Positions 54,080 to 63,147 of a stretch of DNA of 63,205 bases are shown in pieces. The translations under genes were made by a program, and so were the position numbers. The stretch's first letter is position 1. Every line of letters begins with the position of its first letter. Origin of the DNA: Streptomyces jeddahensis (GTDB lineage: Bacteria > Actinomycetota > Actinomycetes > Streptomycetales > Streptomycetaceae); NCBI RefSeq assembly GCF_001642995.1, contig NZ_LOHS01000067.1:1-63205 (forward strand), written 5' to 3'. The notes below the pieces were generated by a model. It searched no databases and was not told where the DNA came from. It was given only the letters and a program-made list of their open reading frames with translations.

Positions 54080-55402
54080 CTACTCGGCGCACGCCGACCG
54101 GATCTCCTCCAGCAGCTCTGGGTAGTGCTCGCCGTACGTGTTCACCGCGTGCCACACCGCGTCCAGTGCCGCCATGAGCCGGTCGGGCTCGGCGGCGGCG
54201 AGCACGGCGGGAAGAGCGAAGTACGGCTGTGAGATCTGCTCGGGGCCGCGCGGATTGCCGGAGGCGTGCACCACCACGGCGGCGCCGTGCCCCACGCCTT
54301 CGGTCGGTGTCGCGCTCTGGCCGGCGGGAACCGTCGGTACGAGCGCGCCCAGTGCCCGGCCGAGGCCCGGCCGCCTTGGCCCGTCACCTCCCGACTCCGC
54401 GGCCGGGACCCACGTCCACCCGGCCGCCGCCGGGGGCCTAGGCGGGCGGTATGGCGGTCGCTCGGGAGGTATCGCCTCGAGCACCGACCGCCTCGGCACG
54501 CGTGGGTCGGAGCGCAGGGTCTCCCACAGCCGGGCCGTGTCGTCGAACGGCGGCGGCAGCGGACGTTTCTGCATCAACGCGGTGAGCGCCTGGGTGACCC
54601 ACGGAACGTCGGTCAGGCCCGCGGCCTCGCAGGCCCGCCGGGCGGCCAGCGACGCTACCGCACGCTGGACCTCGGGACCCGCGGCGTCGAGGGCGTGCAC
54701 CAGGTCGCTGTCGAAGCGGAGCAGACCGCGGACATTGCCGCCGACACCGCGCAACCTCTCGCTCGGCAGCCGTCCGCCCCACTCCCACTGCTCGCGGTGC
54801 AGTCGCCGCTCCTCGGCGGCCTGCTCCTCCGCCTGGCGGGCCAGGCGTTCGGTCTCGGCGCGCTGCTCTGGTGTGGGTGGTGGCGGAAGTCCGCGCGCGT
54901 AGCGGTGCCAGTACGCGGCGATCCGCGAGGTCTGGCGGACCACACGGTCCGGGCGAGGCGGCGCGGACCAGAACTGCAGGAGGTAGCTGTCCGCCTGTGG
55001 CTCCCCGGCCACTCTGGTGTCCAGCTCCCGTCCCTCGTCCATCCCCCGGGCGCAGTACCGCACCCGGTAGTCGGTCCGGGCAAGATCGAGGTTCCACGCG
55101 GCCTCGCCCGCCCATTGCACCAAACTGGTGCGTTCCGACACCGGGCGGAAGGACACTTCCACCACGTCCTCCCAGACCGGGTCTAGCGGAGGTGCCTCGT
55201 CGTGGACCTCCACGATGAAGCCGACGTTGCCCGTGTGCAATCCGGTGATCAGCCAGAGCACACCCGGGACCGCGGCCCCGCACAGCCCCCCGCTCTGGCC
55301 TGCGAACGCCTCGGGAAGATCCGGGTTCGCACTGTCCGGATCGCTCTCGACGTAGATCTGACCGTAGTGAACGTGCACCTCGCCTGTGACCGGCCTGCGC
55401 AC
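54080..55402 (-). CDS. hypothetical protein of 440 residues
   Basis: GTG 55402, preceded by GGGAGG, starts a cytoplasmic protein. The N-terminal 180 residues are a beta-rich globular domain (HVHYGQIYVESDPD, VSFRPVSERTSLVQWAGEAA). A Glu/Gln/Arg-rich coiled coil lies near residues 195-235 (QRAETERLARQAEEQAAEER). A helical region follows (DVPWVTQALTALMQK), then a Pro-rich linker and a final helical stretch (AVLAAAEPDRLMAALDAVWH). I do not recognise it. It could act with the two genes upstream on the same strand. Confidence 0.65.
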   Translation of the reverse strand: MRRPVTGEVHVHYGQIYVESDPDSANPDLPEAFAGQSGGLCGAAVPGVLWLITGLHTGNVGFIVEVHDEAPPLDPVWEDVVEVSFRPVSERTSLVQWAGEAAWNLDLARTDYRVRYCARGMDEGRELDTRVAGEPQADSYLLQFWSAPPRPDRVVRQTSRIAAYWHRYARGLPPPPTPEQRAETERLARQAEEQAAEERRLHREQWEWGGRLPSERLRGVGGNVRGLLRFDSDLVHALDAAGPEVQRAVASLAARRACEAAGLTDVPWVTQALTALMQKRPLPPPFDDTARLWETLRSDPRVPRRSVLEAIPPERPPYRPPRPPAAAGWTWVPAAESGGDGPRRPGLGRALGALVPTVPAGQSATPTEGVGHGAAVVVHASGNPRGPEQISQPYFALPAVLAAAEPDRLMAALDAVWHAVNTYGEHYPELLEEIRSACAE

Positions 55403-55455
55403 GGCACCCTCCCTTCCTAGCCGACGGCCTTGGGGACCTTCTGTTGGACGGGCCG

Positions 55456-55845
55456 TCACATGCCCCGCATCATGCCGCAGGCCACTGCCAGCAGGTCCAA
55501 CGACAGCGGTGCCCGGCACCCCGCGCGGGCAGGCTCCCGGCACGGGTGACGGTCGAGGATGTGATGGCGGAACCCAGTTGTGACACGTAGGCCGCCACGC
55601 TGCTCCATCTGGGGTGCCGGGCCCGCTCTGCGCTTCGGCTGAGCCTTGCCCTGCGTATCGGCATGCACGGTGGTCACAGAGAAAGGGACATGATGGCTCG
55701 TCGCAACGCGACACGCAGCAGGGACTCGGTCCTGCTGTAAGGCGACACGACCTGCGAGGGACACGGTCTCTGCCGACACAAGGGGGAGGGCGATGCCGTC
55801 GTCGCCCTCGCTGGTCGCAATCTCGTAGAGGGCCGTGGCAGTCAC
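55456..55845 (-). CDS. hypothetical protein coupled to the next gene
   Basis: 129 codons from GTG 55845, which overlaps the upstream stop as GTGA. The first 70 residues (YEIATSEGDDGIALPLVSAE, VSLAGRVALQQDRVPAACRV) look natural; the rest is Arg-rich and less so, perhaps frameshifted. Function unknown. Confidence 0.45.
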   Translation of the reverse strand: MTATALYEIATSEGDDGIALPLVSAETVSLAGRVALQQDRVPAACRVATSHHVPFSVTTVHADTQGKAQPKRRAGPAPQMEQRGGLRVTTGFRHHILDRHPCREPARAGCRAPLSLDLLAVACGMMRGM

Positions 55846-56525
55846 GCGGTGGTCACCTCTTCGATGGCGGCCGCCAGGAGCTCGACAGCGTCGGTCTCGT
55901 ACGGGTCGCTGTAGCTCTCGTGGTCGCTGACCTCGAACGGCGCGCTCTTCGCGGTGACCGTGAACCCAGGGATGACGGTGGCCGCCTTTCCTGCCACCTC
56001 GGTGTTGAGGCGATCGGCGTCGTGGCCGGCGAGCCAGGTCTGGGTGTACGGGCCGAGGCGGAGCAGGGTGTAGCCGGTGTTGTCCTGTCGGCGGGCTTCG
56101 ACGTGGACGGCGTAGTTCGCTGGCGGCATGCCGACGTCGGTCGGGAGGTTCAGGCCCGCTGCGGCGTGGGTGAGGACCGCGTAGGCCGGGTTCCAGACGC
56201 CGATGATCGTGCTCGTCTCGCAGCGCAGCCAGCCCTTGCTGGGGTAGCCGAGGCTGTGGCCGTGGAGGTAGGCCGCGGCGTGCGGGGTGTCGGGGTGGAC
56301 CAGGGCGACGGCGATGAAGTCGGGTCCGTGGTCGTCGCCCGGGCGTGTGTGGGCGCGCTCGATGAACGGGCCGACCCGGACGGCGATGTCCTGGCATCCG
56401 CCGGGCGTCCAGAACTCCGTGTCGCGCAGGGCAGCGAGCAGCGCGCGGAACTGTTCGACGGCGACCTGGTCCTCGGAGGTGAGGCCTCCGGACGCGTGGC
56501 CGCAGCGGCGGAAGAGACGCTTCAT
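55842..56525 (-). CDS. hypothetical protein
   Basis: A 227-residue cytoplasmic protein starting at ATG 56525 behind AGGAGG. Text such as GGCQDIAVRVGPFIERAHTR, FIAVALVHPDTPHAAAYLHG and YTLLRLGPYTQTWLAGHDAD suggests a compact alpha/beta fold. The last 40 residues are acidic (SDHESYSDPYETDAVELLAA). I know no function. It is the first of a GTGA-coupled pair. Confidence 0.6.
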   Translation of the reverse strand: MKRLFRRCGHASGGLTSEDQVAVEQFRALLAALRDTEFWTPGGCQDIAVRVGPFIERAHTRPGDDHGPDFIAVALVHPDTPHAAAYLHGHSLGYPSKGWLRCETSTIIGVWNPAYAVLTHAAAGLNLPTDVGMPPANYAVHVEARRQDNTGYTLLRLGPYTQTWLAGHDADRLNTEVAGKAATVIPGFTVTAKSAPFEVSDHESYSDPYETDAVELLAAAIEEVTTA

Positions 56526-56775
56526 CGGGTGGCCTCCTGCTTGGCGGTGGGGCCGGCGGTGCCGTTGCCGGGTGTCTTGAGCACGCGCGGCAGATGGCGG
56601 TGAAGGTGCTCGACTTCGACCTCGCGGCCACGGTCGCGAAGTGCTCGGGCAAGGAGTTCTGTGAGGCCGCATGCACTTTTCCGGACTAAGAAGGCCGGGC
56701 CCCCGCTTGAGTAACGCGACGGGGAGCACCGACGTCAGCTGTTCGTGAGCAGCGCCGAAACGGCTGTCTCCGTGA

Positions 56776-58076
56776 CTACACCCGTTTCGCCCCCGAATCC
56801 TGCGGCAGTGAGCCCTCCGCCCTGTCGTGGCGAGAACCGGTATGGTCCATCTGCCTCCAGGCCGGGAAGATCACCGGGCACAGCGTGGCGAGCAGATACG
56901 CACACCAACCGCCAGCAGCGTGGTAGACAAGCCGACCGAATCCACGAGGAAGCCCGCGGCCAGTCCGCCCAGTGGAGTGACCAGCTGGACCGAGGCCGTG
57001 GTCGCGCTCAGCACGCGGCTGCGTAGTTCCTCCGGCACCGTCTCATAGGTCACGGTGGCCATGATGGGGTTGAGTACACCGAGGGCGAGACCCTCAACCG
57101 CCATGATCACGGCCAGCGGCGCGAAGGTGTCGGTGAAGGAAGCCACCACGAAGCGCGGGAGGCCCCCGATGAGAAACGCGATCGTGAACACGGGCCACCG
57201 CCGAAAGCGGCTGCCCACCGCCCCATAGACCAGCGCCCCCGTGAGTGCGCAAACCCCGAACGCCGCGTTCAGCAGACCGAGATCGACGGCACCATCAAGC
57301 TCCTCACGGGCATGCACGGGAAGGAGCACGGCGCTCCATCCCTGGTCGAGGCCCCTGGTGACCAGCGTCATCATGCACAGGCCCAGCAGCAACGGCGTGG
57401 CCGCCACGAAGCGATACCCTTCCGCGAGTTCATGACGGTAGGCGCGCAGCGACGTCGGCTCGGCCCGTCGTTGGGCCTGCGCCTCGGGCAGGCCGCGCAC
57501 CCCGAACGCGAACAGTGGCGCGGCCACGGCGAAGGTCGCGGCATCTACCAACAGGACGTTCTCGGCTCCGAGTACGGCGATCAGCACACCTCCGAGAGCG
57601 GATGCCGTCAGCGCCGCACAGCGTGCCGCACCGTCGTACAGCCCGGCGGCCCTGGTCAGCGGCATTCCGGCGCGTTCAGCGAGCGTGGGCAACAGGACGC
57701 CGCGAGCGGTTTCACCCGGCGCACGGAACAGTCCTGTCATCGCCATCAGCACGCACAGCATCCAGAACTGCAGGATGCCGGCGAACTGCAGAAGCGGGAT
57801 CGCCGCAACGGCGACCCCGCAAGCGAGATCCGAGGCGACACTCACCCGCCGTCGGCCCATCTGGTCGATGACCGGACCGCTGACGAGCGCAGCGAGCACT
57901 GCGGACAGCAGTGTGCAGAACGCCACGATCCCGGCCTTGGCGGCGCTGCCCGTGCTCTGTAGCACGAACCACGGCACGCCCATGTATGTGAGGCAATTCC
58001 CTGCGATCGAAACGAGGTTGGCGGCAAGAACCGTTGCCAGAGGACGGCGATCAACCGTCCCGAAGTCTTCGGACAC
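56776..58076 (-). pseudogene. MFS transporter (12 segments) with a C-terminal frameshift
   Basis: From ATG 58076 nearly the whole of a roughly 430-residue exporter-type MFS protein reads well: LVSIAGNCLTYMGVPWFVLQ, motif A VIDQMGRRRVSVASDL, GLFRAPGETARGVLLPTLAE. Near 56900, after GLSTTLLAVG, two extra bases shift the frame and the reading stops at 56871. One frame over the expected end continues (AYLLATLCPVIFPAWRQM) to a TAG at 56776. Substrate unknown. It may still work, since only the last helix is affected. Confidence 0.72.
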
Positions 58077-58361
58077 TACGGTGGTCTCCCATAAGGGGAA
58101 GCGCCCACCGTGAATGAAGCAGGTCAGCCGGTGGGCGAAGCGAAGTGGTCAGCGTCTGGCGCGCATAGCGAGGCGCACCGCGATGCGGTGTTCACAAGCA
58201 GCGCCTCCAACACTTCGCCGGGATGACCACCCGGCACCTCCACGCATTGTGACCTCGGGCAGCGGCCCTCCGCAACGACGATCCGTCGCAATGGGGAGCT
58301 CGATCTGCTGACCATCTGGATCTCGGAGAGCCGTGCTTCAACGCGCTAGGAAGAAAAACAC

Positions 58362-58633
58362 CTACTCATCTGGCTGAGGCGGTGGTGCGTCGTCAGTGAA
58401 GACGGGCATGCCGAGGTCGACCAGTTGAGGGCGTCCGTCGGTGGGGGTGTTCTTGAGGCTCTCGAGTTTGGCCATCGCGGCGTCGAAGCTGACCTGAAGG
58501 CCCTCGACCTCGCCGAGCCAGCCGTTGGCGCGGCCTCGCGGATGCGTTCACGGAGGTTCTGGATGATCTCGATGAGGCGGGGCTTCTGGCGGGGGTCCAA
58601 TTGTCGCGGCACCTCCGGGGGTTGAGGAGACAC
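58362..58633 (-). pseudogene. C-terminal fragment of a site-specific integrase
   Basis: Minus-strand text PPEVPRQLDPRQKPRLIEII, NLRERIREA, then one frame over NGWLGEVEGLQVSFDAAMAK and LVDLGMPVFTDD to a TAG at 58362. This helical tail is the C-terminus of a Streptomyces mobile-element integrase. The catalytic domain is missing and one frameshift lies near 58540. The stretch 58077-58361 shows no reliable gene. Confidence 0.45.
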
Positions 58634-59122
58634 CGTGCTCGCCCAGACGTGATTCGCAGGCACATCGTCTACGGTCTGTTCATGTCGGAGCGCATCAGAC
58701 GCTCGCTGGCACAACCCCCGTACGGCCAGCACACCGCTCGAACCGTCGGATCTGCCGATCAGGGTTCCGCTGATCCACGGCGAGACGAACGGCCGAGCTG
58801 GTGGAACGCGATCAGGAGCAGCTGCGGCGGGCCCTTCCCGGTCTCCGCGACGACAAACTGCTGGACGTCGACGCGGCCGCGGTGCGCGTCACGGCATGGC
58901 CCACGGAGCCGGGCGCCGGGCCGCTGAAGGCCTGCCCTGTGTGTGTAGAGGAGGGGGCGTGGCTGTGCCGGCGGCCGGTGGAGGCCATGCAGCTGTGGCC
59001 GGCGCTGGCAGTGCGGTGACGGCGGTTACCTCATCGACACCACGCCGGTCCCTGACATCGCACACGCTCTCCAGCGGCACCGGGCCTTCAACCACCGCCT
59101 GGGCCCGGCCGGGGACGCGCTG

Positions 59123-59749
59123 GTGGCCGACACGCACCAGGTGATGCTGTGGTGGTGGGCCTCCAAGCCGGTCGCCCGCGATGTGTGGCGGGAGCGAGAG
59201 AATGCACTGCCCGTCGGCCCCCGGCTGCGGCGCCGCCAGGCCGCCCCAGCCGTCGTCTACCCCGAAGCGGTCGACCTTGCCGAGGCAATGAACCAGTGGG
59301 AAGAGCTACGCGGCAAGACCGGTGTCGCGGAGGACGACTGGATTGCCGAGGTCGCCGCTCGGTTCGGCGCACCCGGCATTGCCGATAGCCGGGAGCGCGA
59401 GCCCTTTCGGTACTGGCTTCAGCTGCACCCGCCCCAGCCCGGACGCAAGGCAACCAGCCACAGCAAGCCGGAACGGCGCTGGGCATGGCTGCCGACCCTC
59501 CACCACCAGGTCGGCGACCGCGGCCCCTTCCGGGCGAACTCCTGCCTGCGGTGGGTGTTCGGCAGGCACCTCACCTCCACCACCCAGCTGTGCCTCTACT
59601 GCCGCGGCCGCGAACTCAGCTGCCACTGGACGCCCTCCCCCGACTGCCCCCAACGGTCCGCCTTGGTGGAAGTCACGCGTTTAGGGCCGCTCCGGAACAT
59701 CGCCATCGACGCGCCACCGCCAGCCGTAACTCCCATTCAAGTTCGGTAG
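59123..59749 (+). CDS. hypothetical protein, possibly the tail of a TniQ-like gene
   Basis: An open frame of 208 residues from GTG 59123 (DTHQVMLWWWASKPVARDVW, EDDWIAEVAARFGAPGIADS, CLYCRGRELSC). Coding-like text continues upstream in two frames to about 58740: LPIRVPLIHGET, ERDQEQLRRALPGLRDDKLL, ACPVCVEEGAWLCRRPVEAM, DGGYLIDTTPVPDIAHALQR. The LPIRVPLIHGE opening and the CPxC motifs recall TniQ, the target-selection partner of Tn7-like transposons. Frameshifts near 58790 and 59017 would be needed, so the gene is probably broken. TniQ is a tentative reading. Confidence 0.4.
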   Translation: MADTHQVMLWWWASKPVARDVWRERENALPVGPRLRRRQAAPAVVYPEAVDLAEAMNQWEELRGKTGVAEDDWIAEVAARFGAPGIADSREREPFRYWLQLHPPQPGRKATSHSKPERRWAWLPTLHHQVGDRGPFRANSCLRWVFGRHLTSTTQLCLYCRGRELSCHWTPSPDCPQRSALVEVTRLGPLRNIAIDAPPPAVTPIQVR

Positions 59750-59763
59750 CCCAGGGGACAGGG

Positions 59764-59930
59764 CTACACGGTGATCTCGTCGAGGAGTTGGCGGCCGTCG
59801 TTGCGGACGTTGTTGACGGCTCTGGAGACCGCGGGCGTGAAGGTGGCCGCCGACGGGCTGAGTCCACAGCGCGCGCAGATCGTCGGAATCTCGGTGGGCG
59901 GGGTAGAGCCGGGCGTCGTGGTGGTCCTTC
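59764..59930 (-). pseudogene. C-terminal fragment, unidentified
   Basis: Minus-strand frame reads PPTEIPTICARCGLSPSAAT then VSRAVNNVRNDGRQLLDEIT before a TAG at 59764-59766. It looks like a true C-terminus with a CARC pair, but has no start. From 59931 to 60290 I see no gene. Confidence 0.35.
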
Positions 59931-60290
59931 GTGAGCGGGAGCGGCATGCGGGGGTGAACGTGCCCGGCCGCGTCTGGCTTCGAACGAGTCTGTTGGCCCC
60001 GCGGGAACGAGTTCTCCGGCCCCGGTTAGCGATCTTCGGGGCGGGGTGTGAACGGGTCGATTGGCCCCACTCCGAGATCGTCGGAGTTAGTGTGTCGTGG
60101 CGCTGAGCGGGCTGTCAGGCCGGATCGGCGACTGCTGGTGACGGTTCCACGAGCGTCAGCACGTCGGTCAGCGTGGGCAGGGATGGGCCGGGTGGCTTGG
60201 AGCACTATTTCTGACCGGTCACGGACGCAGCGATGAGTTTTCCCGGCCCGGAGAGTCTCACCACCGTTGTCGACAGCACAGGAGGAACAC

Positions 60291-60935
60291 GTGGCTCAGC
60301 TACTGAGAGTCCAGAACTTCAACGTCTCGAGTGACGGAATCGGTGCCGGTGAGGACCAGAGCCTTGAGAGTCCGTTCGGCCATGCCCATCCCGAGAGGCT
60401 GTTCGCCTGGGCCGGCGCCACGGCGAGCTGGCCCATGCGCACCGATGCCGGGGGGAGCCGGGGCCTCGATGACTACTTCACGCGGGACTACGCACGCAAC
60501 ATCGGTGCCGAGATCATGGGCCGCAACAAGTTCGGGCCCCAGCGCGGGCCCTGGCAGGACCATGACTGGCGTGGCTGGTGGGGGGACGAGCCCCCGTTCC
60601 GCACCCCGGTGTTCGTCATGACCCACCACAAGCGTCCTTCGTTCACGCTCTCCGACACCACGTTCCACTTCGTCGACGGCGACCCGGCCACGGTCCTCGA
60701 GCAGGCGCGGGAGGCGGCGCAGGGCAAGGACGTCCGACTCGGCGGCGGGGTGATCACCATCCGGCAGTTCCTCGACGCTGGCCTCGTCGACACCATGCAT
60801 GTGGCGGTCTCGCCGGTGAAGCTCGGGTCCGGACTACGACTCTGGGAGTCACCCGATGAGCTGCTCGACCGGTTCCACCTGGAGGTCGTGCCCAGCCCGA
60901 GCGGCGTGACGCACCACCTGTTCTGGCGAAAGTGA
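60291..60935 (+). CDS. dihydrofolate reductase/RibD-like reductase
   Basis: A 214-residue RibD C-terminal-domain protein that probably uses NADPH. Signatures are NFNVSSDGIGAGEDQS at the start, EIMGRNKFGP, PVFVMTHHKRPSF, FHFVDGDPATVLEQAREAAQ, VRLGGGVITIRQFLDAGLVD and LHVAVSP-like MHVAVSPVKLGSG. Such single-domain proteins are common stand-alone reductases with unknown substrates. GTG 60291 has AGGAGG five bases before it. Confidence 0.82.
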   Translation: MAQLLRVQNFNVSSDGIGAGEDQSLESPFGHAHPERLFAWAGATASWPMRTDAGGSRGLDDYFTRDYARNIGAEIMGRNKFGPQRGPWQDHDWRGWWGDEPPFRTPVFVMTHHKRPSFTLSDTTFHFVDGDPATVLEQAREAAQGKDVRLGGGVITIRQFLDAGLVDTMHVAVSPVKLGSGLRLWESPDELLDRFHLEVVPSPSGVTHHLFWRK

Positions 60936-61016
60936 CCGGTCCTCAGGGCTGGTCTCGGTCGGCTGTTTGCCTTCCGGGGCTGCCCTGAGAGGGCCGTCGA
61001 GTCGCGCATCGGGCGG

Positions 61017-61790
61017 TCAGCCGGCCTTGGCGGGTCCCTCAGCGCGTGCCCGGGTGGAGGCGAGGCGGTAGGAGTCGCTGCCGGTCTCGATGATGTTGCC
61101 GCCGAAGGTGAGGCGGTCCACGATGGCCGCGCAGAGCCGGGGGTCGGTGAACGTCTTCGTCCAGGAGGAGAACGATTCGTTGGAGGCGATGGCCATGCTG
61201 CTCTTTTCCTCGCGCTCGGTCAGGACCTGGAACAGCAGTTCGGCGCCGCGCCGGTCCAGCTCCATATATCCAAGTTCGTCAATACAGAGAAGATCGACGC
61301 GGCCGGAGCGGGCGGTGGTCTTGGTCAGCAGCTTTTCGTCGGCGGCTTCGACGAGCTCGTTGACGAGCCTGGTGGCCAAGACGTACTTGACCCGGAAGCC
61401 CGCCATGGCGGCCTCGGTGCCCAGCGCGATCAATAGGTGGGACTTGCCGGTCCCCGAGTCGCCGATCAGACACAGCGGAAGCCCTTTGCGGCCCCAGTCG
61501 CACGGGCGAGGGTGTGGATCGCGGCCGGGTCGATGGTGGGGTTCGCGTCGAAGTCGAAGGTGCGAAGCGCCTTCTCGCGCGGGAAGCCTGCGGCCTTGAT
61601 CCGGCGCTCAGAGCGGCGGCGGTTGCGGTCGTCACAGTCGGCCATCAGCAGTTCGGCCAGGAACCCGCGGTAGGTCATCTGGTCGCGGGCCGCGGCGTCG
61701 GCGACTTCGGAGAACTGGCTTCGCATCGTGGGCAGGCGCAGGTTACGGCTGGCGGCGTCGGCGGCGGGTTCGGTCAGGCCGCGGGGGTGG
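61017..61790 (-). pseudogene. istB: IS21-family helper ATPase IstB, frameshifted
   Basis: About 250 residues of IstB across two frames. The upstream frame gives LRLPTMRSQFSEVADAAARD and SERRIKAAGFPREKALRTFD; after a shift near 61500 the next gives CLIGDSGTGKSHLLI (Walker A), VDLLCIDELGYMELD (Walker B) and SNESFSSWTKTFTDPRL to the stop at 61017. There is no start codon; the frame begins at the junction with the lacI fragment. The partner transposase IstA is absent. Confidence 0.75.
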
Positions 61791-62000
61791 AGGTGCCGGT
61801 GAGCAGTCCGATGCGGCGGGCTCCGGCGGCGGCGAGATGGTCGAGGATGCCCAGGACTGCGGCCTCGTGGTCGTTGTCCACCCAGGCGGTCACGGGCAGC
61901 GAGCCGACCGGGCGTCCGTCGGAGACGACGGGCAGGCCCTGGCGCACCAGTTCGCTGACGACCGGGTCGTGGTCGGAGGGGTCGATGACGACGGTCAAGA
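61791..62000 (-). pseudogene. LacI-family regulator fragment
   Basis: Reads VVIDPSDHDPVVSELVRQGL, PVVSDGRPVGSLPVTAWVDN and DHLAAAGARRIGLLTGT, the middle of a LacI effector domain. Both ends are cut: on one side by the istB sequence, on the other by unrelated DNA in which a plus-strand tail (DGRWALADPLLDQLGTDPVI, stop at 62098) reads. A fragment of a second sugar regulator, distinct from that at 50491. Confidence 0.55.
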
Positions 62001-62252
62001 CGATCTTCGTCGATGGCCGGTGGGCGCTGGCCGACCCACTTCTCGACCAGCTGGGCACCGACCCAGTCATCCTCACCGCCACCGCGGACCGGCTCTGAGC
62101 ACCGTCGGCAGCGGGGACGGGAGCCGCCAGGTTCCAGAGCCTCTGCAGTCCTCGGCGGCGTGCGGTAACGCCGCCCGGTCTCCTCCACGGCCAGAAATGC
62201 ACCCTGCCTCCGGAGCAACGCCCCGGAGGCATGGTCGTGCCCTGCCGCCCGA

Positions 62253-62456
62253 TCAGGCTGGAGTGATGTTCTCCGCCTGCGGGCCCTTCTGGCCCTGGGT
62301 GACGTCGAAGGTGACGGCCTGGCCTTCCTGAAGCTCACGGAATCCGCTCGAGTTGATGTTGGAGTAGTGCGCGAAGACGTCGGGGCCGCCGCCGTCCTGC
62401 GCGATGAAGCCGAAGCCCTTTTCCGAGTTGAACCACTTGACGGTTCCGCTGGCCAT
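62253..62456 (-). CDS. cold-shock protein, CspA family
   Basis: A 67-residue single OB-fold protein binding single-stranded RNA/DNA. RNP1 is KGFGFI and RNP2 is VFAHYSNI, with the [10 protein letters not shown] start typical of actinomycete Csp proteins. It acts as an RNA chaperone. GAGAGG precedes ATG 62456. The 390 bases upstream (62457-62851) hold its likely leader and promoter and no other gene I can support. Confidence 0.9.
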   Translation of the reverse strand: MASGTVKWFNSEKGFGFIAQDGGGPDVFAHYSNINSSGFRELQEGQAVTFDVTQGQKGPQAENITPA

Positions 62457-62851
62457 GCCGGTGCCTCTCAGTCGATATCGGATCCGCACCGCGCGGACCC
62501 GGAGGTGATCGTCCTGGTCCCTCAGGCACTGCACAGGAAATGCCCGCACCGGAGCGCGGGCAGGTCTGCGAACCACGACATCTACCAGCGACGCTACACC
62601 GTGAAGCCGCCCGTCACCAGAGAGCAACAATCGTGAGGTGACAGGGCGCGGCATTTCGGGGAGGGCACCGGCGGCATGCCACAGGTCCCCGTACCACGAG
62701 TGAGTCCACGGCCCGGCGTATGCGGTGCGGGGCAAAGGTACGAGCCCTTCCTCCACCTTCTTGGGTTCGGGCACCGACTGACTGACCCTCTGCGCAGGAT
62801 TTAGAGGCCATCTCATTTGGCGACTGGCGGTGTAGATAGTCGGTGGGAAAC

Positions 62852-63147
62852 GTGCTGCGGCGGCGGTTGAATGCCCTGGTGAGTGACTACTGGACACCCG
62901 CCCATCGCGCGGTCGAGCACGAGGACGCGGAGACCCTGGCCCGGTTGCTGGCTGATGGTTCCGATCCCGATGAAGTCTTCAGCAACATGACGCTGCTGAC
63001 GCACGCAATCGATGTCGAGGGAGATGGCTCGCTGCAGAGCGGCCAACCGTTGACTGTGCATACCACTGCTGTGTTGCTGGCTTTCGGAGCTGATCCGGAG
63101 CTAGCAGATCCAGACGGTCACACCCCGATGGACATGGCCAATCATTA
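62852..63147 (+). pseudogene. ankyrin-repeat protein, cut by an IS fragment
   Basis: From GTG 62852 (GTG 62843 is also possible) the frame reads [40 protein letters not shown] and AVLLAFGADPELADPDGHTP, two to three ankyrin repeats of a small Streptomyces family. After DMANHY the expected helix is replaced by text that reads as transposase on the other strand. The gene is therefore interrupted near 63148. Confidence 0.6.

Noticed and set aside
53646..54155. Frames through the palindrome array that encode repeated LSADN or VRGQQ peptides
   Set aside because: The repeats arise because the same palindrome is read in several frames on both strands; no start site or domain supports a protein.
58124..58315. 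A 63-codon minus-strand ORF between the MFS and integrase remnants
   Set aside because: Some Cys-containing text looks natural, but there is no ribosome site and no family match I can name.
62614..62897. Upstream extension of the cold-shock ORF to 62897
   Set aside because: The extra 147 residues have no relation to the Csp family; the ATG at 62456 with GAGAGG gives the standard 67-residue protein.
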